From an uncultured Clostridium sp. (GTDB lineage: Bacteria; Bacillota; Clostridia; TANB77; CAG-508), in NCBI GenBank assembly GCA_948467495.1, contig CAOKEO010000017.1:1-35381 (forward strand): a stretch of DNA of 35,381 nucleotides. Reading direction: 5' to 3'. Positions 16,864 to 25,177 of the stretch are shown piece by piece. The notes under the pieces are model-generated. The model did not search any database. It saw only the letters and a program-made list of their open reading frames with translations, and was not told where the DNA came from. Positions within the stretch are counted from its first letter, which is position 1; the number at the start of each line of letters is the position of its first letter. The position numbers and the translations under genes are program-made.

Positions 16864-17163
16864 ATGGATAACAAACAGACTAACTATGAGGTACGGGAAC
16901 TGAAAAAATTTAGCAGCGAGAAAGGATTTTTTGGATTGTATCTGGTTCTTGATAAGAACAATCGGTATGTAGCAACCGTAAAATTTGATTTCATCAAAAA
17001 TGTTTGTAATGTTTTTGATGTTCTTGAAAAAATTACGAATCCTCACGAAGAAGTGGACATCTTTGATGCTGTGAAAGGTTATATTGCAGAAGAAATTTTG
17101 CAACACGAAGAAGAGGATGACGTACCACCGCCATCAGAAGAATTTCTTAATGCTATTTTCTAA
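16864..17163 (+). CDS. Unknown small protein of foreign codon use
   Basis: A 99-residue acidic protein I do not recognise. It has a probable small alpha/beta core (G-F-F-G-L-Y-L-V-L-D-K-N-N-R-Y-V-A-T-V) and an acidic Glu/Asp/Pro-rich C-terminus. Codon choice differs sharply from its neighbours (AAC, CAG, CTG, GAG and AGC are frequent), which suggests recent transfer. It contains two in-phase CGG codons (V-R-E and N-R-Y) that must be arginine; reading the first as a quadruplet would stop translation two codons later. No ribosome-binding site precedes the ATG. A strong terminator follows. Coding status is likely, expression in this host doubtful. Confidence 0.6.
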   Translation: MDNKQTNYEVRELKKFSSEKGFFGLYLVLDKNNRYVATVKFDFIKNVCNVFDVLEKITNPHEEVDIFDAVKGYIAEEILQHEEEDDVPPPSEEFLNAIF

Positions 17164-17192
17164 ATAATAATTTCATCCCGTATTTATCCAAA

Positions 17193-17229
17193 ACGAACGC
17201 TCTTTACTTAAAGGGCGTTCGTGCTTTTA
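17193..17229 (+). terminator. Terminator between the orphan gene and thrS
   Basis: ACGAACGC and GCGTTCGT with CTTT/AAAG pair into a long stem followed by a T-rich run, between convergent genes. Confidence 0.8.
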
Positions 17230-17232
17230 TCA

Positions 17233-19170
17233 TTATTTTTTCTTATTTTCAATTTCCTTTATCATTTTTTCTATGAATTCTTCCACTGTCAAAGTTCCCA
17301 TATCTCCCTCTTCTCTCGAACGAACGGCAACTGTATTTTCTTCTACTTCTTTGGCTCCTACTACTAACATATAAGGAACTCTTTCTAGTTGGGCTTCTCT
17401 GATTTTATAGCCTGTTTTTTCGTTTCTATCGTCTACTGTTACACGAATTCCTTCTTGCACAAATTTTTCTTTTAATTGGTAAGCATATTCGTGTTGATTA
17501 TCGGTAATTGGCAGTATTTTGACTTGTGTTGGTGCCAACCATGTTGGGAGAAATCCTTTTGTTTCTTCTAATAAGAAAGAAATAAATCGATCTGAACTTC
17601 CTAAAATAGCTCTATGGATTACGACTGGTCTATGTTTTTCTCCATCTTCTCCTATATATTCTAGTTCAAATCTTTCTGGCAAGGCAAAATCTAATTGACA
17701 AGTTGGTATGGTTATATCATGATTTAAGGCTGTTTTTATTTGGATGTCAATCTTAGGTCCATAGAAAGCTGCTTCTCCTTCTGCTTCGTAGAATGGAATT
17801 TCTAATTCTGTTAAAATTTCTCTTAACTGACTTTCTGCTGTTTCCCACATTTGGTCATTGTCAATGTATTTTTCTTGATTGTTTTTGTCTCGTAAAGATA
17901 ATCTATATTGGAAGGCTTCTGCTGGAAAGCCGAAATCTTTTTGATAGACCTCTACGATTAATTTTAAAACTTTTCCTACTTCTTCTTTGATTTGGTCTGG
18001 TCTAACAAATAAATGAGCATCGTTTTGGCACATTTGACGTACTCTTTCTAAGCCACAAACACTACCACTGGATTCATAACGAAAATCATGGGCAAGTTCA
18101 CCAATTCGAATTGGTAGGTCTCGATAAGAATGTAGCTTATTTTTATAAACCAACATATGATGTGGACAGTTCATTGGTCTTAAAACCATTTCTTCATTTT
18201 CCATTTTCATAACAGGAAACATATCTTCTTTGTAGTGTTCCCAATGCCCTGATGTTTTATATAAATCTACATTAGCAAGTGATGGTGTATAAACATGGTC
18301 ATAACCTAACGATATTTCTTTGTCTTGGATATATCTTTCTAACAATCTTCTGATGGTTGCTCCATTTGGTAGATACATAGGAAGACCTGCTCCTACTAAT
18401 GGATGAGTCATAAATATTTCCAAGTCTTTTCCTATTTTTCTGTGGTCTCTTTGTTTGGCTTCTTCTAAGAAATCTAAATGTTCTTGTAACATGCTTGCTT
18501 TTGGGAAAGAAATGGCATAAATTCTTTGTAGCATTTTATTTTTTTCGCTCCCTCTCCAATAAGCTCCTGATGAAGATAAAATTTTAACGGTTTTTACTTT
18601 TCCTGTACTTTCTAAGTGAGGACCTGCACATAAATCGGTAAAATCTCCTTGTTGGTAAAAACTAATTTCTTCTCCTTCTGGTAAGTCTTGAATTAATTCT
18701 ACTTTATATGGTTCGTCTTTCATAAGTTCTAGTGCTTCTTTTCTTGGTAAAGAAAATCTTTGGATTGGTATATCTTCTTTTATGATTTTTCTCATTTCTT
18801 CTTCTATTTTGGCTTTATCTTCATCTGTAAAAGGCTTTTCTACATCAAAATCATAATAGAATCCTTCGTCAATGGCTGGTCCTATCGCAATTTTAGCTCG
18901 TGGAAATAGTCTTTTTACGGCTTGCGCTAAAATATGAGAAGTGGTATGCCAATATGCCTTTTTTCCGTTTATGTCATCATTTTGAAAGGTATGAATGACT
19001 AAATTACAATCCTGCTTGATTGCATATCTTAGGTCTTTTATCTCTCCATCTATTTCTCCACAAGTGGCATTTCTGGCTAATCCTTCACGAATCGTTTTGG
19101 CTGCTTCTAATATAGAACTTCCTTCTTTGATTTCTAATATTGAGCCATCTTTTAATGTGACTTTTATCAT
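17233..19170 (-). CDS. thrS: Threonyl-tRNA synthetase
   Basis: A 645-residue class II synthetase that charges tRNA-Thr. An N-terminal TGS domain (about 1-60) is followed by the editing/SAD domain (H-W-H-T-x-x-H-I-L-A near 72), the catalytic core and the anticodon-binding C-terminus. Visible catalytic parts are R-P-M-N-C-P-H-H-M (zinc-binding Cys) and the motif 3 stretch H-R-A-I-L-G-S-S-D-R-F. It is intact in one frame and has no in-phase CGG. AAGGAGG precedes the ATG. A T-box leader lies upstream and the gene for tRNA-Thr(GGU) lies beyond it on the opposite strand. Confidence 0.97.
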   Translation of the reverse strand: MIKVTLKDGSILEIKEGSSILEAAKTIREGLARNATCGEIDGEIKDLRYAIKQDCNLVIHTFQNDDINGKKAYWHTTSHILAQAVKRLFPRAKIAIGPAIDEGFYYDFDVEKPFTDEDKAKIEEEMRKIIKEDIPIQRFSLPRKEALELMKDEPYKVELIQDLPEGEEISFYQQGDFTDLCAGPHLESTGKVKTVKILSSSGAYWRGSEKNKMLQRIYAISFPKASMLQEHLDFLEEAKQRDHRKIGKDLEIFMTHPLVGAGLPMYLPNGATIRRLLERYIQDKEISLGYDHVYTPSLANVDLYKTSGHWEHYKEDMFPVMKMENEEMVLRPMNCPHHMLVYKNKLHSYRDLPIRIGELAHDFRYESSGSVCGLERVRQMCQNDAHLFVRPDQIKEEVGKVLKLIVEVYQKDFGFPAEAFQYRLSLRDKNNQEKYIDNDQMWETAESQLREILTELEIPFYEAEGEAAFYGPKIDIQIKTALNHDITIPTCQLDFALPERFELEYIGEDGEKHRPVVIHRAILGSSDRFISFLLEETKGFLPTWLAPTQVKILPITDNQHEYAYQLKEKFVQEGIRVTVDDRNEKTGYKIREAQLERVPYMLVVGAKEVEENTVAVRSREEGDMGTLTVEEFIEKMIKEIENKKK

Positions 19171-19244
19171 AAAAATCCCTCCTTTTATTGTTTACAATCG
19201 CCTTTCATAATTGCATAAGTTGTCCGTAACTACTTCATTCGAAT

Positions 19245-19485
19245 AGCTAAATGCACTCCAATGGATACTACATTTACTATCCATAGGAGTGCATGATTAC
19301 ACGGTTCCATCCTATTTTTTACTTAATTTAAGAAGATAACGGTTCTTTTCCGTCTAGCTTGTTCACTAGAAGCTCAAGAAGAGTTAGTTTTTCAGGATAG
19401 GTTTTCTTGAATTAGCTTCCAGCCTCAATTGACTAATTCTCTCTTTAAGTAACCTCTACCTTACTTTTCTCTTACTCGCTTTTAC
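19245..19485 (-). promoter_or_regulatory. T-box riboswitch (threonine) of thrS
   Basis: The minus strand upstream of thrS carries the conserved T-box sequence AGGATGGAACCGTG (19300-19313) and a following terminator stem (19251-19294, ATGCACTCC... paired with GGAGTGCAT). The stem I region further upstream contains the specifier candidate ACC (19402-19400), a threonine codon. Uncharged tRNA-Thr(GGU) would pair with the specifier and stabilise the antiterminator, switching thrS on when threonine is scarce. Confidence 0.88.
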
Positions 19486-19533
19486 TTATAAAATAATTTT
19501 AATATGTTTTTTGAAAAAAGTCAATAGAAATTA

Positions 19534-19562
19534 TTTACTTTTTCAATTTCTTGTTGTATAAT
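19534..19562 (+). promoter_or_regulatory. Promoter of tRNA-Thr
   Basis: TATAAT at 19557-19562 with a weak TTTACT -35 (19534-19539) and a 17-nt spacer, 29 nt before the tRNA. Confidence 0.6.
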
Positions 19563-19591
19563 AGTTAATGTTCAACTTAGACAAATTATAT

Positions 19592-19667
19592 GCTTCCATA
19601 GCTCAGTTGGTAGAGTGCTACCTTGGTAAGGTAGAGGTCACGGGTTCAATTCCCGTTGGAAGCCCCA
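19592..19667 (+). tRNA. tRNA-Thr (anticodon GGU)
   Basis: A complete cloverleaf with encoded CCA. Acceptor GCTTCCA pairs with TGGAAGC, the anticodon stem is CTACC/GGTAG around a normal 7-nt loop TTGGTAA (anticodon GGT), and the T arm is intact. The loop is not expanded, so this tRNA has no part in the CGGN decoding proposed here. Confidence 0.97.
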
Positions 19668-19681
19668 TATTCTATGATTTT

Positions 19682-19719
19682 AAAAAAGTTGTTAGATTTT
19701 TATCTAACAACTTTTTTTT
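19682..19719. terminator. Bidirectional terminator for tRNA-Thr and sigH
   Basis: AAAAAAGTTGTTAGA pairs with TCTAACAACTTTTTT around a short loop, between convergent tRNA and sigH. Confidence 0.88.
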
Positions 19720-20368
19720 ATTCCCTTTCGTTAAACATATTCTTAATTGCTTTTTTACGAATTCTTTGAATTGCATTATCTACAGATTTGACTGGTGAAT
19801 CTAATTTCTGTGCAATTGTCAAATAGCTTTCCCCTTTCATAAACTGATCTAAAACTTGCTTTTCAAATTTACTTAATGATTTATTGACTGCCTTTTCAAC
19901 TTCGGTATAGTATTCTTTTTTCATGACCGTTTCTAATGGGTCTTCTATGGTTTTACTATCAAAAGTATCAATCAATTCTACACTATCTTCTTCATTGTTG
20001 TCATAGGCTGCTGTATTTAAAGATAAATAGGAATTAAGTGGCATGTGTTTTTGTCGATTTGAACTTTTGATGGCTGTTATTAACTGTCTCTCAATACAAA
20101 TATTAGCAAAAGATTTAAAAGTGTTTTGCTTTTCTGCATCAAAATTTTTGATGGCCTTAAATAGTCCTATCATTCCTTCTTGTACAATATCTTCTCTTTC
20201 AGCACCTATTATAAAGTATTTTCCTACTTTTGCATTGACTAAATTTTTATATTTTTCCAATAAATAAGATAGGGCTTTTTCGTCCCCTTGCTTAATTAGA
20301 GATATTATTTGCTCATCTGTTAAATTTGGATATTGATTTGTTGTATAAAATACATTTTCATTTTGCAT
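19718..20368 (-). CDS. sigH: RNA polymerase sigma factor SigH (Spo0H)
   Basis: A 216-residue sigma-70 family factor with region 2 (E-D-I-V-Q-E-G-M-I-G-L-F-K-A-I, about 60-75) and a C-terminal region 4 helix-turn-helix (Y-L-T-I-A-Q-K-L-D-S-P-V-K-S-V-D-N-A-I-Q-R). Length and sequence match SigH, the transition-phase sigma factor that drives early sporulation genes including spo0A. A sigma-A promoter with perfect boxes lies at 20405-20433. A GGAGG site is about 13 nt before the ATG, which is longer than usual. Confidence 0.92.
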   Translation of the reverse strand: MQNENVFYTTNQYPNLTDEQIISLIKQGDEKALSYLLEKYKNLVNAKVGKYFIIGAEREDIVQEGMIGLFKAIKNFDAEKQNTFKSFANICIERQLITAIKSSNRQKHMPLNSYLSLNTAAYDNNEEDSVELIDTFDSKTIEDPLETVMKKEYYTEVEKAVNKSLSKFEKQVLDQFMKGESYLTIAQKLDSPVKSVDNAIQRIRKKAIKNMFNERE

Positions 20369-20404
20369 CTGTGTTTCTATACCTCCAAAATGTGCTTTTT
20401 TAGT

Positions 20405-20433
20405 ATTATATACGTCAAATTCCGCAATGTCAA
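20405..20433 (-). promoter_or_regulatory. Sigma-A promoter of sigH
   Basis: Perfect TTGACA (20428-20433) and TATAAT (20405-20410) with a 17-nt spacer on the minus strand. Confidence 0.88.
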
Positions 20434-20484
20434 GCAGTTTTTAAGGTTTTTTTCATTTTTTGGAGTTAAGCGGTTACATTCTAT

Positions 20485-22212
20485 TTAATTTATCTCTTCT
20501 TTTATCATACTCCATACATCATCTGTTTCCATTCCTTTTTGCCAACATCCTACACCTGCCAAATTATTTTGTTTAATCAATGAAATTTTAGCTTTCAAAG
20601 AATCTAAATCTTCTATCCAGATTTGTTTTTTCTTTCCCTCTTCTGTATATTCCACATAGTTTTGTTTTAAATCTTCGTCCCATTTTTTTTCTACATCATC
20701 TGGCAAAATATCATTCAAGCTTTTCATACTAGCTGTTTTACTCGTTGTTTTTCCATTGGTATCTGTTGTCCAAACTCTTGTATAAAAGGGAACTGCTAAA
20801 ATAATTTTATCAGATTCAATTTCTTCTGTTTGCAAAAATTTGGTTAAACTTAATTTAACCCAATCATACCCTGCGGTTGTGCCTGGTTTTGTACTAGCAA
20901 CACCGTATTCATCATACGCCATAAACACAATATAATCCGCTACATTTCCTATGACATGTCGATCAAAACACATAGACCATGTTTCTCCTCCATCTGGTGC
21001 TGTTACATCAACTGAAGTAACTAATCCAATTTCTTTTAGTCTAGGCGTTAATTCTATGATAAATCTAGAATACATATCTTTATCTTCTTGTTTCATATTC
21101 TCAAAATCCACATTAATTCCATCTAATTTATACTTAACACAAGCATTTACTATGTTTTCTATTAATTTCTGTCTTTTTTCATAATGATTCATAATATTAG
21201 AGGTAATCGATAAACTCTTAGTTGCTGCTTCTGCATTCGAAATCATTGGCCAAACTTTGTAGCCATTTTTATGAGCCCATTCAATATAAGCTTTCCCTTT
21301 ATTGCCTATATTTTCTTTCAAATTTCCTTTTTCATCTAGATAGAAAAACGCAGGTGATACTACATTAACACCTTCTATGCTTGTCCCCTCTCTATCTGGT
21401 GCTGAACCATAAACAGAATAATAATCCCAAATTAAGTTAATTTTTCCATCGACTTGTTTTTCCTCCATCATTGCTTCTCGAACTACATATTCATTTTCTA
21501 ATTTGTCTGATTTTACATATCCGACCTTTCCATTTTCCGTTCGTATTTTAGTATATCCTTTATCAGAAGATACCACACGCACACTTTCTCCTTTTTTCAC
21601 TCGATCCATCGTTTTAGCAATTATATTAGTAGAAGATTTGACTGGCAAATTAGAAGATACAATGGCTCTTTTTTGTTCTTTATCTAAAGAATCCATTGTA
21701 ATTACATTTGTCTTTTCTATGTTTTGAATTTCAATATCATAGACATCTTTCATTTCTGAAATTGGCAAATAGTCTACCTCATGTTTTTTAATGGCATGAG
21801 CATAAATTCTTTTTTCAGAACCATTTATAATAATTGTATTATCTTCAAAGCCTATGGTTGCTATTTTTTTATCATAAGTTGTTACAATTTGATTGGTTTC
21901 TTTTTCATCATAAATGTATGGGTCAAAAAAATTAGCAATGTCTGGTTTAGAAAGATAAATAATATTATCTTCTATTAAAATATCGTTTTTTAAGTTTGAT
22001 GTAACATTTTTGTTATTTATGACTAAGTTTGTTTTTTTATTTTCTAATACAATATAATCATTTACTATAAGAGCTACAAAAATGATGATTATCATAGCTA
22101 TCATAGTAAAAAAAGTTCTCGTTATTACTTTTTTCTTTTTTTGTCTTTCTTCTTTTGACATCCTTCTTTTTGGCTTTTGTGCTTTTTCAGCTTTTTTTCT
22201 TTCTTGTTCCAT
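20485..22212 (-). CDS. GH18 glycoside hydrolase with SH3 domain, membrane-anchored (spore/wall type)
   Basis: A 575-residue protein with a very basic cytoplasmic start, one membrane anchor (about 33-56) and an N-terminal region like the copper-amine-oxidase/stalk domain seen in wall hydrolases. A bacterial SH3 domain follows (I-A-K-T-M-D-R-V-K-K-G-E-S-V-R-V), then a C-terminal GH18 barrel with the catalytic L-D-G-I-N-V-D-F-E. This is the arrangement of YaaH/SleL-like enzymes that cleave N-acetylglucosamine linkages in peptidoglycan or cortex. The ATG at 22212 is used because GGAGAG precedes it; an ATG 33 bases upstream lacks a site. No in-phase CGG. Confidence 0.88.
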   Translation of the reverse strand: MEQERKKAEKAQKPKRRMSKEERQKKKKVITRTFFTMIAMIIIIFVALIVNDYIVLENKKTNLVINNKNVTSNLKNDILIEDNIIYLSKPDIANFFDPYIYDEKETNQIVTTYDKKIATIGFEDNTIIINGSEKRIYAHAIKKHEVDYLPISEMKDVYDIEIQNIEKTNVITMDSLDKEQKRAIVSSNLPVKSSTNIIAKTMDRVKKGESVRVVSSDKGYTKIRTENGKVGYVKSDKLENEYVVREAMMEEKQVDGKINLIWDYYSVYGSAPDREGTSIEGVNVVSPAFFYLDEKGNLKENIGNKGKAYIEWAHKNGYKVWPMISNAEAATKSLSITSNIMNHYEKRQKLIENIVNACVKYKLDGINVDFENMKQEDKDMYSRFIIELTPRLKEIGLVTSVDVTAPDGGETWSMCFDRHVIGNVADYIVFMAYDEYGVASTKPGTTAGYDWVKLSLTKFLQTEEIESDKIILAVPFYTRVWTTDTNGKTTSKTASMKSLNDILPDDVEKKWDEDLKQNYVEYTEEGKKKQIWIEDLDSLKAKISLIKQNNLAGVGCWQKGMETDDVWSMIKEEIN

Positions 22213-22340
22213 CGTTTCTCTCCTTACCTTTTTGTATGTATTCATACTATATCATAAAATTTTATTTTAGAAAATAGTTTTTCCATTTTTAATTGCAGCT
22301 ATTCAGGGGTAATATATTTTAAACTGAAAAGTAATCTATT

Positions 22341-23036
22341 TTAATTTAACTGCTTTCTTTTCATTTTTCTTAAAATTTGTTTTCTTTCTTCTGTTATTCG
22401 ATAAGATTCCACAGCTTTTTGCAATGCTTTTTGATAAGTAAAATCATCCAACTTTGATGTCTTCAAATATGTTATGGTTTCCTCATAAAATTGAATGAAA
22501 CAAATTGATATTGCCCAGGCAACTGCCATTTGCACATAATAAGCTTGACTGGTAATGGTATTAAAAATTTTGAAAATTTTTTTTAAATAGTCTTCTTCTA
22601 TATAATACTCCAAAATCATAACTACCCCAAATCGAATCTCAAATTCTTGGTCAGATTTTAAATATTTTTGGAGTAAATCCCACATTTCTTCTTTTCGGCT
22701 TTTGGTAATCTTTAAGCCTGTACAAAACACATCACAAACTGCCCAATTATCAATTTTAGGTACAAATTCCTCTATGTGCTTTTTTGTTGTATCAAAATCT
22801 TGCTTGGCTAAACCTATCACCATTCCTTGTAACATGATTTCTTCATAATATTGGTTGTCAATTTGTTTTAGCAATTCGTTTACTTCATATGCTTTTATCA
22901 ATTCTTTGGCATAGTTTCTTAAAATGGGAACTCTTACTCCTATTATGTTATTGATTCCAGGGCATAGTCCACTATGGAATTTCTTGTATTCTAAATCTGC
23001 TAATTCCATTAATTTTTCCTTTATTTCTTGTTTCAT
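22341..23036 (-). CDS. DNA alkylation repair protein (AlkD family)
   Basis: A 231-residue all-helical protein matching the HEAT-repeat AlkD DNA glycosylase family: G-V-R-V-P-I-L-R-N-Y-A-K-E near 31, N-W-A-V-C-D-V-F-C near 96, and a C-terminal I-T-E-E-R-K-Q-I-L-R. The family removes alkylated bases. The D in N-W-A-V-C-D corresponds to the conserved acidic region. It stands alone between GH18 and tsaC. Confidence 0.88.
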   Translation of the reverse strand: MKQEIKEKLMELADLEYKKFHSGLCPGINNIIGVRVPILRNYAKELIKAYEVNELLKQIDNQYYEEIMLQGMVIGLAKQDFDTTKKHIEEFVPKIDNWAVCDVFCTGLKITKSRKEEMWDLLQKYLKSDQEFEIRFGVVMILEYYIEEDYLKKIFKIFNTITSQAYYVQMAVAWAISICFIQFYEETITYLKTSKLDDFTYQKALQKAVESYRITEERKQILRKMKRKQLN

Positions 23037-23188
23037 TTAAGCCTCTTTTCCTTCCTACTTGCAGTATTTACATGTTTCTAAGAAAGTATATCATATCATG
23101 TTACTCCTAGCAATAAATTTCTACAAAATATTGAAAAAAATCCCTTTTCATTGTATAATAGAACAAAAAATGAAAAGAAGGTTATTCA

Positions 23189-24227
23189 ATGGAAAATTAT
23201 TTAGACATTCAGGAGAAGCGGTTACCAAGAATCTAAATTAGAAGAAATAGCAACTATTCTAAAAAAAGGTGGTATTGTGCTATTTCCTACTGAAACAGTG
23301 TATGGCATTGGCACAAACGGTTTAGACGAAAAAGCAGTAGAAAAAATCTATCATATAAAAAAAAGAGACAGAAAAAATCCAACCAATTTATTAGTTAGTA
23401 ATATGGCAATGGTAGAAGCAATTGCACAAGACATCTCTCCCATAGAATATAAACTTATGGAAGTTTTTTTTCCTGGTCCTTTTACCCTAATTTTAAAAAG
23501 AAAAAAAATCGTGCCCAATATCGTAACAGCCAATTCAGATTTGGTAGGGGTTCGTATGCCAGATAGTAGTATTGCCCAAAAATTAGTAGAATTAGCTGGT
23601 GTTCCCATTGCAGCTCCAAGTGCTAATATCTCTGGTAAACTTAGCGGAACCGTTCTTAGTAATGTTATCGATGAATTTGCAGATTACTTAGATTTTGCCA
23701 TTAATGATGGTGAAAGCAAAATTGGAATAGAGTCGACTGTTGTTAGAGTCATCGATAATGTTCCTCATATTTTAAGACCTGGATTTATTACACCTGAACA
23801 AATAAAAAAGATTGCTGGTAAGGTAATATTAGAAGAAAATAAAAATTCTATCTCACCTAGCTCAAATATGAAACATTACCAATTACATGTTAAATCAACT
23901 TTAGTATATAGTCAAAATAATCAAAAAATGGTAGATACTATCATTGATATAAGTAAAAATCACACCCATTGTGTTGTTCTTTGTTGCACAGAAAATGCCA
24001 AATTTTATCGTACTGAAAAATCTATCAAGAATGTGATTAGCATTGCTTCTAAAACTAACTTAGAGGAATATACAAAAAAGCTTTTCTCTTATTTGCAAAA
24101 GGCTTCTTCCCTTTCCCCTGACATGTTATTGATAGAAGGTGTAAAAAAAGAAGGTTTAGGAATTGCTATTATGAATCGTCTGCTTCAAGTTTGTAATGAT
24201 AATTTTATTGAAATTCCTATCTTATAA
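23189..24227 (+). CDS. tsaC: Threonylcarbamoyl-AMP synthase (Sua5/YrdC/YwlC), CGGT site at codon 11
   Basis: Makes threonylcarbamoyl-AMP for the t6A37 modification of ANN-decoding tRNAs, an essential function in most bacteria. The YrdC domain (G-G-I-V-L-F-P-T-E-T-V-Y-G-I-G; A-P-S-A-N-I-S-G) is followed by the Sua5 domain (S-P-S-S-N-M-K-H-Y). In the catalytic frame the first usable start would be GTG inside the first conserved strand, which would cut off the N-terminus. The true start is ATG 23189 behind AAGAAGG: ten codons, then in-phase CGG (23219-23222, CGGT), then the +1 frame runs Y-Q-E-S-K-L-E-E-I-A-T-I-L-K-K-G-G into the domain. The product is then 345 residues, full length for Sua5. 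Normal reading would stop after 15 codons. Confidence 0.9.
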
Positions 24228-24257
24228 AAGGATTTAGAATGAAACTAAGTCCTTTTT
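24228..24257 (+). terminator. Terminator after tsaC
   Basis: AAGGATTTAG pairs with CTAAGTCCTT and is followed by a run of seven T. Confidence 0.85.
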
Positions 24258-24426
24258 TTGTATAAGAAAATCGAGATTTTACCTATACCAGAACAAAAAA
24301 GATTTTTAATTTTGCTCCTTGGTTCGTCGAACTAAATTTACAAAAGCCAATATCTTAGTTAATTGTAATTTTTCTTGTGTCAATTTAAAAAAGAAATCAT
24401 ATTATGTAGTAAAAGGAGGAAAAAAG

Positions 24427-24783
24427 ATGTTTAGAAGAAAATGTTATTGTATGAACAATAGTTACAAAAATGAATCATGCGAATTACAAAATGATATGAT
24501 AGAAAATCAATGTAATGATGTAGTTTCTTATGAAGATTATGCTAATAGTTGTGATTGTGGTTTTGATGAAGAATATAATGTATTCCCAGAAAATCCAATG
24601 TTAGCTCAAAGTTATGTACCTTTTCAATATATGGATAAAACTTTTAAACCATGTGTTGGTTTGAAAATGGGAACTATCTTCCCTGAATTAGTTAGTCCTT
24701 ATGTTCCTTGCCAATCTATGGAGGAAATAAGATATATTAAGGAAACAAATAAAATTGGAAAGGGGTGTAATCAATGTCGTTAG
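24427..24783 (+). CDS. cotJA: Spore coat-associated protein CotJA
   Basis: A 118-residue protein whose second half has the CotJA pattern P-M-L-A-Q-S-Y-V-P-F-Q, followed by G-T-I-F-P-E-L-V-S-P-Y. The N-terminal half is Cys/Asn-rich and variable. It is the first gene of the cotJ operon, made in the mother cell and laid into the spore coat. AAAGGAGG lies just before the ATG at 24427, which rules out the longer upstream frame. Its stop overlaps the start of cotJB by 10 bases, as expected for translational coupling. Confidence 0.88.
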   Translation: MFRRKCYCMNNSYKNESCELQNDMIENQCNDVVSYEDYANSCDCGFDEEYNVFPENPMLAQSYVPFQYMDKTFKPCVGLKMGTIFPELVSPYVPCQSMEEIRYIKETNKIGKGCNQCR

Positions 24784-25121
24784 AAGAAAATAGAAATTGT
24801 AGTTGCCACGAAATGATGGAACCTAAATGCAATTGCCATTGTGAATGTGAAGAAGAAAGAACTGTAGATTGTGAAGCTAGAAGAGAAATGATGCAACAAA
24901 TTAGATGTTATGAATTTGCTATTACTGAATTAGCGTTATACCTTGATACTCACCCAGAGGATGAAAAAGCCCTTTGCTTGCATAGAAAATATTGCAAAAT
25001 GGTAAAGGATTTAAAAGACAAATATCAAAAAGTATATGGACCTCTTACCATTAATTACCCTTGTAACAAGTGGAGATGGTTAGAAGAACCATGGGTTTCG
25101 TTTGGTTTGGGAGTAGTTTAA
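24774..25121 (+). CDS. cotJB: Spore coat protein CotJB, 3' end replaced by inserted element
   Basis: The body matches CotJB (A-I-T-E-L-A-L-Y-L-D-T-H-P-E-D near 50-65; K-V-Y-G-P-L-T; W-R-W-L-E-E-P-W). Native sequence ends at the TGG at 25092-25094. The last eight residues (V-S-F-G-L-G-V-V) are read from element DNA. The missing tail P-W-E-R-G-N-F-stop is found intact at 31343-31366, immediately before and overlapping the cotJC start. The interrupted protein may still be made, since only the final seven residues differ. Confidence 0.88.
   Translation: MSLEENRNCSCHEMMEPKCNCHCECEEERTVDCEARREMMQQIRCYEFAITELALYLDTHPEDEKALCLHRKYCKMVKDLKDKYQKVYGPLTINYPCNKWRWLEEPWVSFGLGVV
25088..25100. other. attL of element 1 (in cotJB)
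   Basis: The junction is inferred from coding logic: cotJB codons run to CCA TGG (25092-25094), after which the sequence is foreign. The shared core with attR is TGG (or GG within it). Confidence 0.75.
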
Positions 25122-25177
25122 ACTCTGCTTGAATAAAATATAATTTAGAATTTAATTTAAGATTTTAAAATTCTTAC

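Noticed and set aside
19592..19667. tRNA-Thr as the quadruplet-decoding tRNA
   Set aside because: Its anticodon loop has the normal seven bases and anticodon GGU.
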